Below are positions 25,329 through 33,429 of a stretch of DNA of 33,539 nucleotides, piece after piece. The DNA is from CALARM01 sp964431735 (lineage in GTDB: Bacteria; Vulcanimicrobiota; SpSt-956; JAKJGF01): assembly GCA_964431735.1 (NCBI GenBank), contig CAYSLJ010000075.1, forward strand, positions 1 through 33,539, written 5' to 3'. The notes under the pieces were generated by a model that worked only from the letters and a program-made list of their open reading frames with translations, made no database searches and was not told the origin of the DNA. A program made the translations under genes and the position numbers. Position 1 is the stretch's first letter. Every line of letters starts with the position of its first letter.

Positions 25329-25667
25329 ATGAAAGAAGAACGTGCTGACGAACCGTGTTTTACAATAAGTATAGTTTCAAAAATGGTAGAGATGCATCCT
25401 CAAACAATCAGACATTATGAAAGAATGGGTCTTTTAGAGCCTCAGAGAAGCGACGGTAATATAAGACTTTTTTCAATGAAAGATGTAGAACGTCTCAGAA
25501 GGATACAGAATTTCACAAGAGACATGGGAGTAAATCTTGCCGGAGTAGAAGTAATTCTTAAATTACTTGATCAAATAGATGATTTGAAGGATGCCATGGA
25601 AAGGGAAATGAAGGATATGAGGGGTAAAATGGAAAGAGACATGTGGCCACGAGAAATAGAAGAATAA
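25329..25667 (+). CDS. HspR-like MerR-family transcription regulator
   Basis: The protein has 112 residues. The N-terminal winged helix reads MHPQTIRHYERMGLLEPQRSD and continues through SMKDVERLRRIQNF, RDMGVNLAGVEVIL and a charged coiled coil, which is the HspR pattern. HspR represses heat-shock genes such as dnaK, often with DnaK as co-repressor. Here no chaperone gene is adjacent; the next gene encodes a CtpA protease, which suggests control of envelope stress instead. The start is the ATG at 25329, which has GAGGG eight bases upstream. A palindrome in its own promoter may be its operator. I see no cysteine pattern for metal sensing; the only cysteine is near the N-terminus. Confidence 0.85.
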   Translation: MKEERADEPCFTISIVSKMVEMHPQTIRHYERMGLLEPQRSDGNIRLFSMKDVERLRRIQNFTRDMGVNLAGVEVILKLLDQIDDLKDAMEREMKDMRGKMERDMWPREIEE

Positions 25668-25713
25668 TCTCACGTTACAGGCTTAAAAGAAAGGTGTAGC
25701 AAATTTAGGATGT

Positions 25714-27039
25714 ATGAAGATGAAACATAAACATTTATATAACATACCTCTTGTAATATTTTTACTTTTTTTTATTACTTTTATCGCATCAGGATCTACG
25801 GAACATGATAACAGCAAAATGAGTTTTACCCTGCTGGGAAAAGTCTATGCCATAGCAAAAGAAGAATTTTACGGTCATTTCGACAGAGCTACTATTCTTA
25901 AAGGCAGTATTAAAGAAGTAAAAAATTTTATAAAAAAATCAGGAAAAAATCCTGACAGGGTACCTTCTTTTCAATATACAGGCAACGAAGACAGAGATAT
26001 AGATTCATTTCAGAATATAATCACAAAAACTATAAATATTTACAGTAAAGAAGGGCTCAGGGAAAAAGATATTTTAAGGGCTGCTCTTGACGGTATCCTT
26101 TCATCCCTGAATGATCCCTATACTATATATATGGATCCTGCCTATTATAAACAGTATAACCAGACTATGGGTTCAAGCGATTACAGCGGCATAGGAATTT
26201 TTATAGAAATTAATGCAAAAAAGAATAACAGAATTACAATTGTAGAACCAATAGAAGACTATCCTGCCTATAAAGCCGGCCTCAGGGCAGGAGATGAAAT
26301 AATAGAGATTAACGGTATAAAAACAAAAGGTATGGATATAGATAAGGCGGCAAACCTTATAAAGGGTCGAGAAGGAACTGTAGTAGTCATAAAGATAAGC
26401 AGAGAAAAAGCATCTCACCCCATAGAATTTGAAATAACAAGGACGAAAATCCATGCAAAAAGTGTAGTAGCCAGAACACTGGATGGTAATATAGGGTTTA
26501 TACGTATAAGAATCTTCGGAGAAACTACAAAAGACGAATTTAAAGAAGCTCTGAGTCAGATAGACGGAACAAAAGGTTTGATAATAGATCTCAGAAATAA
26601 CGGAGGAGGACTTGTAGAGGCTGCTGTATCGATATGCAGTCATTTTATCCCCCGTGGTAAAACAATAGTAACGATAAAAGAAAAAAATAAAGAAGACGTT
26701 AAGGTATCTGAAGGGCTGACTCCTGTAAATAAACCTGTTATAATACTTGTAAATGCTTATACAGCCAGTGCATCGGAAATCACGTCTGGAGCTCTGCAGG
26801 ATTACGGTATAGCCACAATTATAGGAAAAAATACCTTCGGAAAAGGCTGTGTTCAATCAATAACAGATTTAAAATCGGAAGGAGCCGTAAAAATTACCAT
26901 AGCAAATTATTTCACTCCAAAGGGAAGAGCCATACATCATATAGGTCTCAAACCTGATGTTACTGTCGATATGGACGAAGCACTTGTAAGCAGAAATAAT
27001 GATGTGCAGTTAAAAAAAGCTATAGAAATGTTAAAGTGA
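25714..27039 (+). CDS. ctpA: CtpA-type C-terminal processing serine protease (S41)
   Basis: The protein has 441 residues. A hydrophobic segment (about 9-26) after a basic start exports or anchors it. The order is that of S41A tail-specific proteases: an N-terminal helical part, a PDZ domain (about 158-232, with GIGIFIEI and AGLRAGDEIIEING), then the catalytic core LIIDLRNNGGGLVEAAV, NAYTASASEITSGAL and GKNTFGKGCVQSI. The Ser-Lys dyad is S352 and K377, spaced by 25 residues as in known members. It trims C-termini of exported proteins. Two ATGs six bases apart (25714, 25720) are both possible. Its TGA stop is inside a GTGA-type heptamer array. Confidence 0.92.
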   Translation: MKMKHKHLYNIPLVIFLLFFITFIASGSTEHDNSKMSFTLLGKVYAIAKEEFYGHFDRATILKGSIKEVKNFIKKSGKNPDRVPSFQYTGNEDRDIDSFQNIITKTINIYSKEGLREKDILRAALDGILSSLNDPYTIYMDPAYYKQYNQTMGSSDYSGIGIFIEINAKKNNRITIVEPIEDYPAYKAGLRAGDEIIEINGIKTKGMDIDKAANLIKGREGTVVVIKISREKASHPIEFEITRTKIHAKSVVARTLDGNIGFIRIRIFGETTKDEFKEALSQIDGTKGLIIDLRNNGGGLVEAAVSICSHFIPRGKTIVTIKEKNKEDVKVSEGLTPVNKPVIILVNAYTASASEITSGALQDYGIATIIGKNTFGKGCVQSITDLKSEGAVKITIANYFTPKGRAIHHIGLKPDVTVDMDEALVSRNNDVQLKKAIEMLK

Positions 27040-27062
27040 GTTGTGAATCGTGAAAAGTAGTG
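27035..27062 (+). repeat. heptamer array carrying the ctpA stop codon
   Basis: Units AGTGAGT, TGTGAAT and CGTGAAA are followed by AGTAGTG. The TGA in the first unit is the ctpA stop. Because the period is 7, the repeated TGA moves through all three plus-strand frames. Confidence 0.65.
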
Positions 27063-27093
27063 AACTGCTCACTGACAGAGAAAGGTGATGAAA

Positions 27094-28416
27094 ATGAGCA
27101 TAAATTTTGCCCACATATATACTACAGCAGACAGAGACGATACTGTAAGAACAATAAAAGCCTTTATGAAAGATAAAGGGTTTCTGGAGGTAAACCCTCA
27201 GGAACATATACCGGAACTGCCTGATGTTGATTACAGCTTAATAGAAGAAAAAAGCCTGAGATTTTTCATTATAACAGGGTCAATTAAAGGATGGACAGGG
27301 ATCTTTGAAGACGGGGGAACCAGTGCACAGAAAGAGCTTGCCAGATATATTTCAGGTGTGCTCAACAGAAAAACCATATGGACTAACTGCTCTGCTTCTA
27401 CCTGTAATTACCTCTATACAATCTTTGATGAAGGAGAAGTTACAGAAGAATTTACCCGCGGAGATGCCTATGATTACGATGAAAAAGGACAGTTAAAATA
27501 CTTTAGCTGTTATAATGAAGATGAACTTATAAAATTTATGAACACCCTTAATATACCGCTTCCTTCTGCTACCTATGAAGAAATAATAAGAAATAATGTA
27601 ACTTTAAATAAAAATGAACTCGTTCATATAGCTTTCAGGAAAGAAGTAATTGCTGAGGAAGAAGATTTAACAGACGACTTGCCTGAGCTGGAAGATTACA
27701 GAGAAGAGAAAAAAAGTGGATTTTTCAATAAAATGATGGACAGACTCACTCAACCAATATGGGATAAACTGGGAAAAGATGTTTTACAGTTCCTTCCTCT
27801 CTTAAACAAAGCCCAGGAAATGGCCGGGCTGGCAAAACCTCTTATAGAACAGGGACTCAAAGGAGATGAACTCAGAAATCATCCTCACTATCAAAGACTT
27901 ACGGCACTGGAAAAAGAAATTACACAGGAACTGAGAAGTTCATCCTTTTACACACCGGAAATAGAAGATATGATAAAACAGGGTATGGGGCTATCGCAAA
28001 AGATTCTTAAAGCCTATGATCCCCTTGAAGAAGAAATAAAGAAACTTAACAGCTGTGAAAATTTAACCTTTCAGGAACTTGCCATAACAGGAGAAAAACT
28101 TATAGATCTATCGGCAGGTATAAAAATCGACAGAACAGATATAAGTATAAAAAGAATTGACAAGGCCTTATCATGGGCCGGCATCCCTGAAAAGGCAGAC
28201 CCTGAAAAATTCAAATATGCTACAGGTTCCCTTATAGGTGAAATCATTATAAAAAATCACGACGGAGAATGGATTAAAGAGGATAACATTATAGATTCCT
28301 GTGTACAAACAGGAAATAAAACAATAAACCCCTTCAGATGGTATGAAGAAAAATTAATCACAGGGGAAAAAACCTATCTTTATGAACAGTATAAATCGGT
28401 AATTCGTGAAGCGTGA
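27094..28416 (+). CDS. protein of unknown function with DUF3806-like C-terminal segment
   Basis: The protein has 440 residues and neither signal peptide nor transmembrane helix. The first 190 residues are a mixed alpha/beta region (RFFIITGSIKGWTGIFEDG, ISGVLNRKTIWTN) that I do not recognise. The middle is acidic and then helical (about 210-330). The C-terminal 80 residues, with SLIGEIIIKNHDGEWI and INPFRWYEEKL, resemble the small domains DUF3806 and DUF6278 of unknown function. The start is the ATG at 27094, eight bases after AAAGG; in-frame GTG and ATG codons just upstream overlap that site. The last residues and the TGA lie in a heptamer array. It sits between ctpA and a DUF192 lipoprotein gene. 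Confidence 0.65.
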   Translation: MSINFAHIYTTADRDDTVRTIKAFMKDKGFLEVNPQEHIPELPDVDYSLIEEKSLRFFIITGSIKGWTGIFEDGGTSAQKELARYISGVLNRKTIWTNCSASTCNYLYTIFDEGEVTEEFTRGDAYDYDEKGQLKYFSCYNEDELIKFMNTLNIPLPSATYEEIIRNNVTLNKNELVHIAFRKEVIAEEEDLTDDLPELEDYREEKKSGFFNKMMDRLTQPIWDKLGKDVLQFLPLLNKAQEMAGLAKPLIEQGLKGDELRNHPHYQRLTALEKEITQELRSSSFYTPEIEDMIKQGMGLSQKILKAYDPLEEEIKKLNSCENLTFQELAITGEKLIDLSAGIKIDRTDISIKRIDKALSWAGIPEKADPEKFKYATGSLIGEIIIKNHDGEWIKEDNIIDSCVQTGNKTINPFRWYEEKLITGEKTYLYEQYKSVIREA

Positions 28417-28445
28417 GTCGTGAGTTGTGAAGCGTGAAAAGTGAA
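28404..28445 (+). repeat. six-unit GTGA heptamer array with a stop and a start codon
   Basis: Six units in perfect register: TCGTGAA, GCGTGAG, TCGTGAG, TTGTGAA, GCGTGAA and AAGTGAA. The second unit holds the TGA of the upstream gene; the fifth holds the GTG start codon of the DUF192 gene. Confidence 0.85.
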
Positions 28446-28907
28446 AATTTAATAATTACGAAAAGATATATTATTTATTTAATATTATTTCTGCTCTGTA
28501 TAACAGGCTGTAAAAGTGAAGCCAGGCCACCTGTTTCTACAATGGTTTTTGAGAAAAAGACCTTAACAGTAAAAGACAGAACTATTACAGTAGAGATAGC
28601 AGATACATCGGAAAAAAGAATGACTGGCCTCATGTACAGAAAAAGCCTGGGCAAAAATGAAGGAATGCTTTTTATATTCTCCGGAGAAGAAATTCACTCT
28701 TTCTGGATGAAAAATACCCTTATACCTCTGAGTATTGCCTTTATAAAAGAAGACGGCACAATAGTTCACATAGAAGACATGGAACCACAGACAGAAATGT
28801 CTCATTCATCGAAATATCCCGTAAAATATGCCCTTGAAGTAAATAAAGGATGGTTTAAAGAAAATAACATAACAGTCGGGGATAAAATACTTTTAACCGG
28901 TCACTAA
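28434..28907 (+). CDS. DUF192 (UPF0127) lipoprotein
   Basis: The protein has 157 residues. A short basic start, a hydrophobic helix and the lipobox ITGC (cysteine at 26) make it a lipoprotein. The DUF192 domain follows: EIADTSEKRMTGLMYRKSL, GMLFIF, FWMKNTLIPLSIAFI, and YALEVNKGWF. The family is a small beta barrel of unknown function found mainly in exported proteins. The only good in-frame start upstream of the signal is the GTG at 28434, inside a heptamer array and without a clear Shine-Dalgarno site, so translation may depend on the gene before it. Its last histidine codon and TAA stop lie in the next array. Confidence 0.82.
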   Translation: MKSENLIITKRYIIYLILFLLCITGCKSEARPPVSTMVFEKKTLTVKDRTITVEIADTSEKRMTGLMYRKSLGKNEGMLFIFSGEEIHSFWMKNTLIPLSIAFIKEDGTIVHIEDMEPQTEMSHSSKYPVKYALEVNKGWFKENNITVGDKILLTGH

Positions 28908-28949
28908 TCACTATTCACCATTCACAACTCACTACTCACTACTCACTGC
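28901..28949 (+). repeat. seven-unit TCACNAN heptamer array between convergent genes
   Basis: Seven units in perfect register, all starting TCAC: TCACTAA, TCACTAT, TCACCAT, TCACAAC, TCACTAC twice and TCACTGC. The TAA of the first unit ends the DUF192 gene. The TAG of the minus-strand scaffold gene lies in the sixth unit. On the minus strand the GTGA repeats place stop codons in all three frames. Confidence 0.88.
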
Positions 28950-31900
28950 CAAAGGCATAAAGCTTTCCGTCATCAGAAGCTATAAAAACCATACTGTTTG
29001 CAATGGCAGGAGAAGACATTATTTTCCCGCCTGTTTTATATTTGCATCCTCTGCCTTTTTCGGAATGAATGGCATAAAACATCTTATCAGTAGAGCCTAT
29101 ATAGACGAAACCGTTTGCCACAGCAGGGGATGAATAGATAGTATCTCCCGTCTTATACTGCCATATTTTTGTCCCTTTACAGGCATCCAGAGCGTAAACG
29201 TTCTTATCCCTGGAACCTATAAATACCTTTTTATAAGCCACAGCAGGCGAAGATATGATAGGTCCTTCTGACATAAATTCCCATTTTATTTTTCCGTTTG
29301 ATGCATCAAGGGCTACAAGTTTATTATTTAAAAGACCCGTATATATGAGACCATCCAGAAATGCCGGTGATGAATGTATTTTACCGCCTAAATTCTTTGA
29401 CCATACTTTTTCTCCTGTAGTCCTGTTAAGACAGTAAACAGAACCATCCCAGGAACCAAAATAAACCAGCTCTGAAACAATAAGAGGTAAAGAAGTAATC
29501 TGGTCGCCTGTCTTATAAGACCAGACAGGTTCTCCTTTTTCCATAGACAGGGCATAGAATACCCCTTTATCGGATCCTGTATAAAGTATATCGTTATAAA
29601 CTGCCGGAGAAGAATTCATTTTTGAATCTGCCTTAAAAGACCATACCTTTGTTCCCTGGGAAATATCAATACCATATACAAATCCACTACAGGCCAGATA
29701 TATCATTTTGACTCCGGCGAAAGGAGTGGCTCTGATCTCACCGTCACTGCTAAACTTCCATAGAGGTTTACCTTTTTTCTGGCTTATAGCATAAAGTGTT
29801 CCACCTTCATCACCTATATAAACATTTCCGTCTGCAATAACAGGTGATGAAGTAATTCTTTTTTTAAGATTTAATGTCCAGTTAAGAGTAAGGAAATTAT
29901 ATTCATCTTTTAAACTGGAAATCTTCAAGTTCTCTTCATTCTTCTGAAAAGCACCATTATTACCTCTGAAAGAAAGCCAGAGTCTGTTTTCCGAGAGCTC
30001 ATACAAATTTTCAAGTCTGGATTTAACTTTCCCGTCAAGTTCATAAAACCCTGATAACACTTCTCTTGTAAGATTTAAAACCCTGTTATAATGCTTTACT
30101 TTATAAGAAGCTCTGGCAAGACTGGCATAATAAGATACTTTTTCCGGATCAAGTTTAATAGCTTCTTCGTAGGCTTTAATGGCTTCTCTGTAATCTTCGA
30201 TTTTCTCATAAGTCTGACCGAGCTTAAAGTATACAGAACCATCTTTTTCAATATCGATACTGTTCAGATATGCTTCTACTGCTTCAGGATATTTCTCCGT
30301 TTTAAAATATATATCCCCTGACTGGGCATAATAAGGCCCATTATTCTTTACAAATTTAATGGCTGATTTTATGGATATAAGGGCACTTTTATATTTACCC
30401 TGTTTCAGTTCTTTTCTGGATTTCCTGTAAAAATTCTCTGCAAGTTCAATGCTCATCTCCCTTGTAACAGAAGGTAAACCACGGAAAAGCTCTATGGCAC
30501 TATCATATTTATTACTACTTCTATAAATCCTTGCAAGTTTTAATATTGCTGTTTTATCACATGGTTTTAAAGAAAGTAATCTTTCATACATAACCTTCAA
30601 TAAATCACTGTCATCTTCTTCATTAAAAGCTTCAATTAAAGTAGTGAGAACGTCAGCATCGTCTATTAAAGGACTTAACAGTGCTATCTCTCTGCGGTGT
30701 TCCCATGTAGAGGCCCATGAGTTAGTTGCTGCAAAAAAACATTTACAGGCATCTTTCTGAGATTTCTTTTTCAGGAAAATCTCCCCCTGAATTATATGAA
30801 CATCCGGTAATGTTCTGTGAAGTCCTTTAATCTTTTCAATATAATTGAGAGCTTCATCCAGGTGGTCATTATTAAGGCAGATTCTGGCAAGCAGGCAATA
30901 GGACTGATACCATACTGGTTCAATAGAAATAGCTTTCTTTATATTCTTTTCAGCTTCTACAAAGTCGCATTTTCTAATCAGTAACCTTCCGAGACCTGTA
31001 TAGGCTTTACCGTACGAGGGATTAATTTTTATAATCCTTTTAAACATGTCTTCTGCTTCCTCATAGAGTTCTTCCTGTAAAAACAATATACCCATACGGT
31101 AATATGACTCGGGAAAATTCTGATCTTTGTAAATTGCATGTTCATAAAAACCTGCAGCTTCCTCCCAGTCATCTTTCTCATACAGTACACCCTTAAGAAA
31201 AGCCCCCCTGGAAGAATCCTCATTCAATCCGGCAAGAGATAAAATTTTATTATAACAGCCTTCCAGATCGGATTCGATAAAAGAATAAAGTTCGGCAAGA
31301 TCTACAAGACGGTTAAAGTCACTGTTATCACAGGCCAATCCATTCAAAAGGGAGGTGATGCAATTTTCTGTATCTCCCCTGACAATATATACGTCAGCAA
31401 GGCCAAAATATGCACCGGCATTTTTCTTTACAAGGAGAGACCTGGTAAAATAATCGAAACTATTATCATATAACCTGTCAACAAGTGCTTTTCTGCCAAG
31501 TACCATGAACATATTGGAAAGGGTTAAAGCTATATCCTGTCTTTCAGGAGAAATTTTAATAGCTTTTTCATAACACTCACAGGCTCCCTGAATATCACCT
31601 TTTTCTCTGAGAGCATCGCCAAGGGAAAGCAAATAAGTAATATGATCAGGCACAAGTTCGAGAGCTCTTCTGAAACTTGATATACCTGCATCGACCATAT
31701 TCTTTTCAAGCTGGGTTTTCCCTATGGTAAAAAATTTCCCTGCCTTGTCTTCAGGAGTTTCGTGAGGTTTTTCACTTGCTCCCTGTAATTTGTTTTCACT
31801 GACTTTTTTCTTTTTACTGAGCTGTTCTTTTATTTTTCTCGCAAGTTCTTCTGACTTCTTTTTATCATCTCTCAGAGGTGCAGAAACGACGTTTTCATGA

Positions 31901-33429
31901 GATTTATTCATCTCTTCAAGTCTTTTCAAAACTTCAAATTTAAAGGTATCATCAATTCTTTTTGTCTGACTCTGGGTTTTGAGCCTTTCTTCAATGGCTT
32001 CCATCTTTTTTAATTTCAGATCTTCTTTACTTTTTTCCTGTAATTTTGCCTCTTTTGCCCTGGCCTTAAGTTTATCTTCCATTTCTTGCCTTTTTTTACG
32101 AAGTTCCATTTTATGGGCATCATGGTCTTCTTTCCCGATTTCCCCTTTCTCTTCGGGTATTTTATCTTTACAAACAGGTTTTTCCTGATACATGAAAGAC
32201 CTGTCCTTTAGCTCCGGCACTTTCTCTTTATGTAAAGATTTTTCTTTTCTATCAGGCATTTGCTGTTCTTCTTCTGCTTCCATATCCTCCTGTTCAATGT
32301 AATCAAAGAGGGCTTTAGAGGAAAAAGCATAAACGTAACCGTCCATAGAGGTTATATATATGTTTTTATCAGCTAAAAAAGGAGAGGAAAACAGCTCTCC
32401 ATCTATATCAAAATCCCATATTACCTGTCCTGTAGATATTGAAATAGCATTAAGTTTTTTAATTCTCCCTGAAGTTCCGAGATAAATTATACCATTATCT
32501 ATTACAGGGGATGAGTAAATAGTGCCTGAGACATCGGATTTCCATTTCAAATTACCTGTCATGGCATTGAAAGCATAAATATTTCCGAGTACTGTAGCTA
32601 CATAAACGATACCTTTATAGACAGGTGATGTGCAGCAAATTTCTCCGTCCAGTTCAATATTCCATTTTTTACTTCCGTCAAAGAGATTAAGAGCATAAAA
32701 ATTCTGATCCCTTGAACCGACAAATAATATATCTTTATATACAAAAGGAGTGGCTTCTACCGAATTACCTGTTTGAAACTCCCATAAAAGTCTGCCATCT
32801 TCCATATCAAGGGCATATATTTTAGAACCTTCGGAGCCGAAAAAAACCATATTATTACTGATAGAAGGAGAAGTTTCAAGATAGCTTTCCGCCTTAAATT
32901 CCCATATCTTCTCTAAATTTCCCGGATTATAGGCACAGAACAGGTCACGTTGGCTGGCAAAAAGCCTTTTTTCTGTAAGACAGAGAGAAGATCTGTTAAA
33001 AAAACCATCTGTTTGTAGAATCGTATCTCCCTTTTTTACATCTATGGCATAGAGATTTCGAAAAGACGAAACATATAATATATCGCGGCAAGATATTACA
33101 GGGGAACATTCAATAGAAAGATCTCTTTCGTCCTTAAGTAATTTCTTCTTCCATTTCTCTTCACCTTTTTCTCCGTCTATTGCATAAAGATAACCATCTG
33201 AAGAATTAACAAACACCGTATTTTTCCATACAAAGGGAGAAGAAATTATTGCATCACCTGTTTTAAATTTCCAGCAAAAATTAAAGGCAAATTTAGGATT
33301 ATTCAGTTCTTCTATCTGAAGTAAATCTAACTTTATCTGTGCCGGTAAGTCAACAGAAAATTTCAACAAATTACCTGCCTTTCTAGAGTACATAAAAAAA
33401 CAAGACCTCAATAACTTTCTCTTTCTCAT
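28939..33429 (-). CDS. propeller-coil-TPR-propeller scaffold protein
   Basis: The protein has 1496 residues. It opens with eight PQQ/BamB-type repeats of about 40 residues (about 45-370), each with an SSP-type turn and a final YA(I/L/F)D-type strand. A charged lysine- and glutamate-rich coiled coil follows (about 375-545), then more than a dozen TPR-like helical pairs (about 570-1170), and finally a second set of eight repeats (about 1182-1496). These should form two eight-bladed propellers joined by a long helical solenoid. No signal peptide, transmembrane helix or catalytic motif is visible, so it is probably a cytoplasmic scaffold. Enzymatic PQQ binding is unlikely, because residues for cofactor contact are not apparent. 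AGGA lies seven bases before the ATG; TATAAT on the minus strand at 33475-33470 is a possible -10 box. Confidence 0.85.
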   Translation of the reverse strand: MRKRKLLRSCFFMYSRKAGNLLKFSVDLPAQIKLDLLQIEELNNPKFAFNFCWKFKTGDAIISSPFVWKNTVFVNSSDGYLYAIDGEKGEEKWKKKLLKDERDLSIECSPVISCRDILYVSSFRNLYAIDVKKGDTILQTDGFFNRSSLCLTEKRLFASQRDLFCAYNPGNLEKIWEFKAESYLETSPSISNNMVFFGSEGSKIYALDMEDGRLLWEFQTGNSVEATPFVYKDILFVGSRDQNFYALNLFDGSKKWNIELDGEICCTSPVYKGIVYVATVLGNIYAFNAMTGNLKWKSDVSGTIYSSPVIDNGIIYLGTSGRIKKLNAISISTGQVIWDFDIDGELFSSPFLADKNIYITSMDGYVYAFSSKALFDYIEQEDMEAEEEQQMPDRKEKSLHKEKVPELKDRSFMYQEKPVCKDKIPEEKGEIGKEDHDAHKMELRKKRQEMEDKLKARAKEAKLQEKSKEDLKLKKMEAIEERLKTQSQTKRIDDTFKFEVLKRLEEMNKSHENVVSAPLRDDKKKSEELARKIKEQLSKKKKVSENKLQGASEKPHETPEDKAGKFFTIGKTQLEKNMVDAGISSFRRALELVPDHITYLLSLGDALREKGDIQGACECYEKAIKISPERQDIALTLSNMFMVLGRKALVDRLYDNSFDYFTRSLLVKKNAGAYFGLADVYIVRGDTENCITSLLNGLACDNSDFNRLVDLAELYSFIESDLEGCYNKILSLAGLNEDSSRGAFLKGVLYEKDDWEEAAGFYEHAIYKDQNFPESYYRMGILFLQEELYEEAEDMFKRIIKINPSYGKAYTGLGRLLIRKCDFVEAEKNIKKAISIEPVWYQSYCLLARICLNNDHLDEALNYIEKIKGLHRTLPDVHIIQGEIFLKKKSQKDACKCFFAATNSWASTWEHRREIALLSPLIDDADVLTTLIEAFNEEDDSDLLKVMYERLLSLKPCDKTAILKLARIYRSSNKYDSAIELFRGLPSVTREMSIELAENFYRKSRKELKQGKYKSALISIKSAIKFVKNNGPYYAQSGDIYFKTEKYPEAVEAYLNSIDIEKDGSVYFKLGQTYEKIEDYREAIKAYEEAIKLDPEKVSYYASLARASYKVKHYNRVLNLTREVLSGFYELDGKVKSRLENLYELSENRLWLSFRGNNGAFQKNEENLKISSLKDEYNFLTLNWTLNLKKRITSSPVIADGNVYIGDEGGTLYAISQKKGKPLWKFSSDGEIRATPFAGVKMIYLACSGFVYGIDISQGTKVWSFKADSKMNSSPAVYNDILYTGSDKGVFYALSMEKGEPVWSYKTGDQITSLPLIVSELVYFGSWDGSVYCLNRTTGEKVWSKNLGGKIHSSPAFLDGLIYTGLLNNKLVALDASNGKIKWEFMSEGPIISSPAVAYKKVFIGSRDKNVYALDACKGTKIWQYKTGDTIYSSPAVANGFVYIGSTDKMFYAIHSEKGRGCKYKTGGKIMSSPAIANSMVFIASDDGKLYAFGSE

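Noticed and set aside
26173..26856. Long open frame on the minus strand inside ctpA
   Set aside because: It is an antisense shadow of a clear protease gene with an unlikely composition (many Tyr, Phe, Cys) and no family match.
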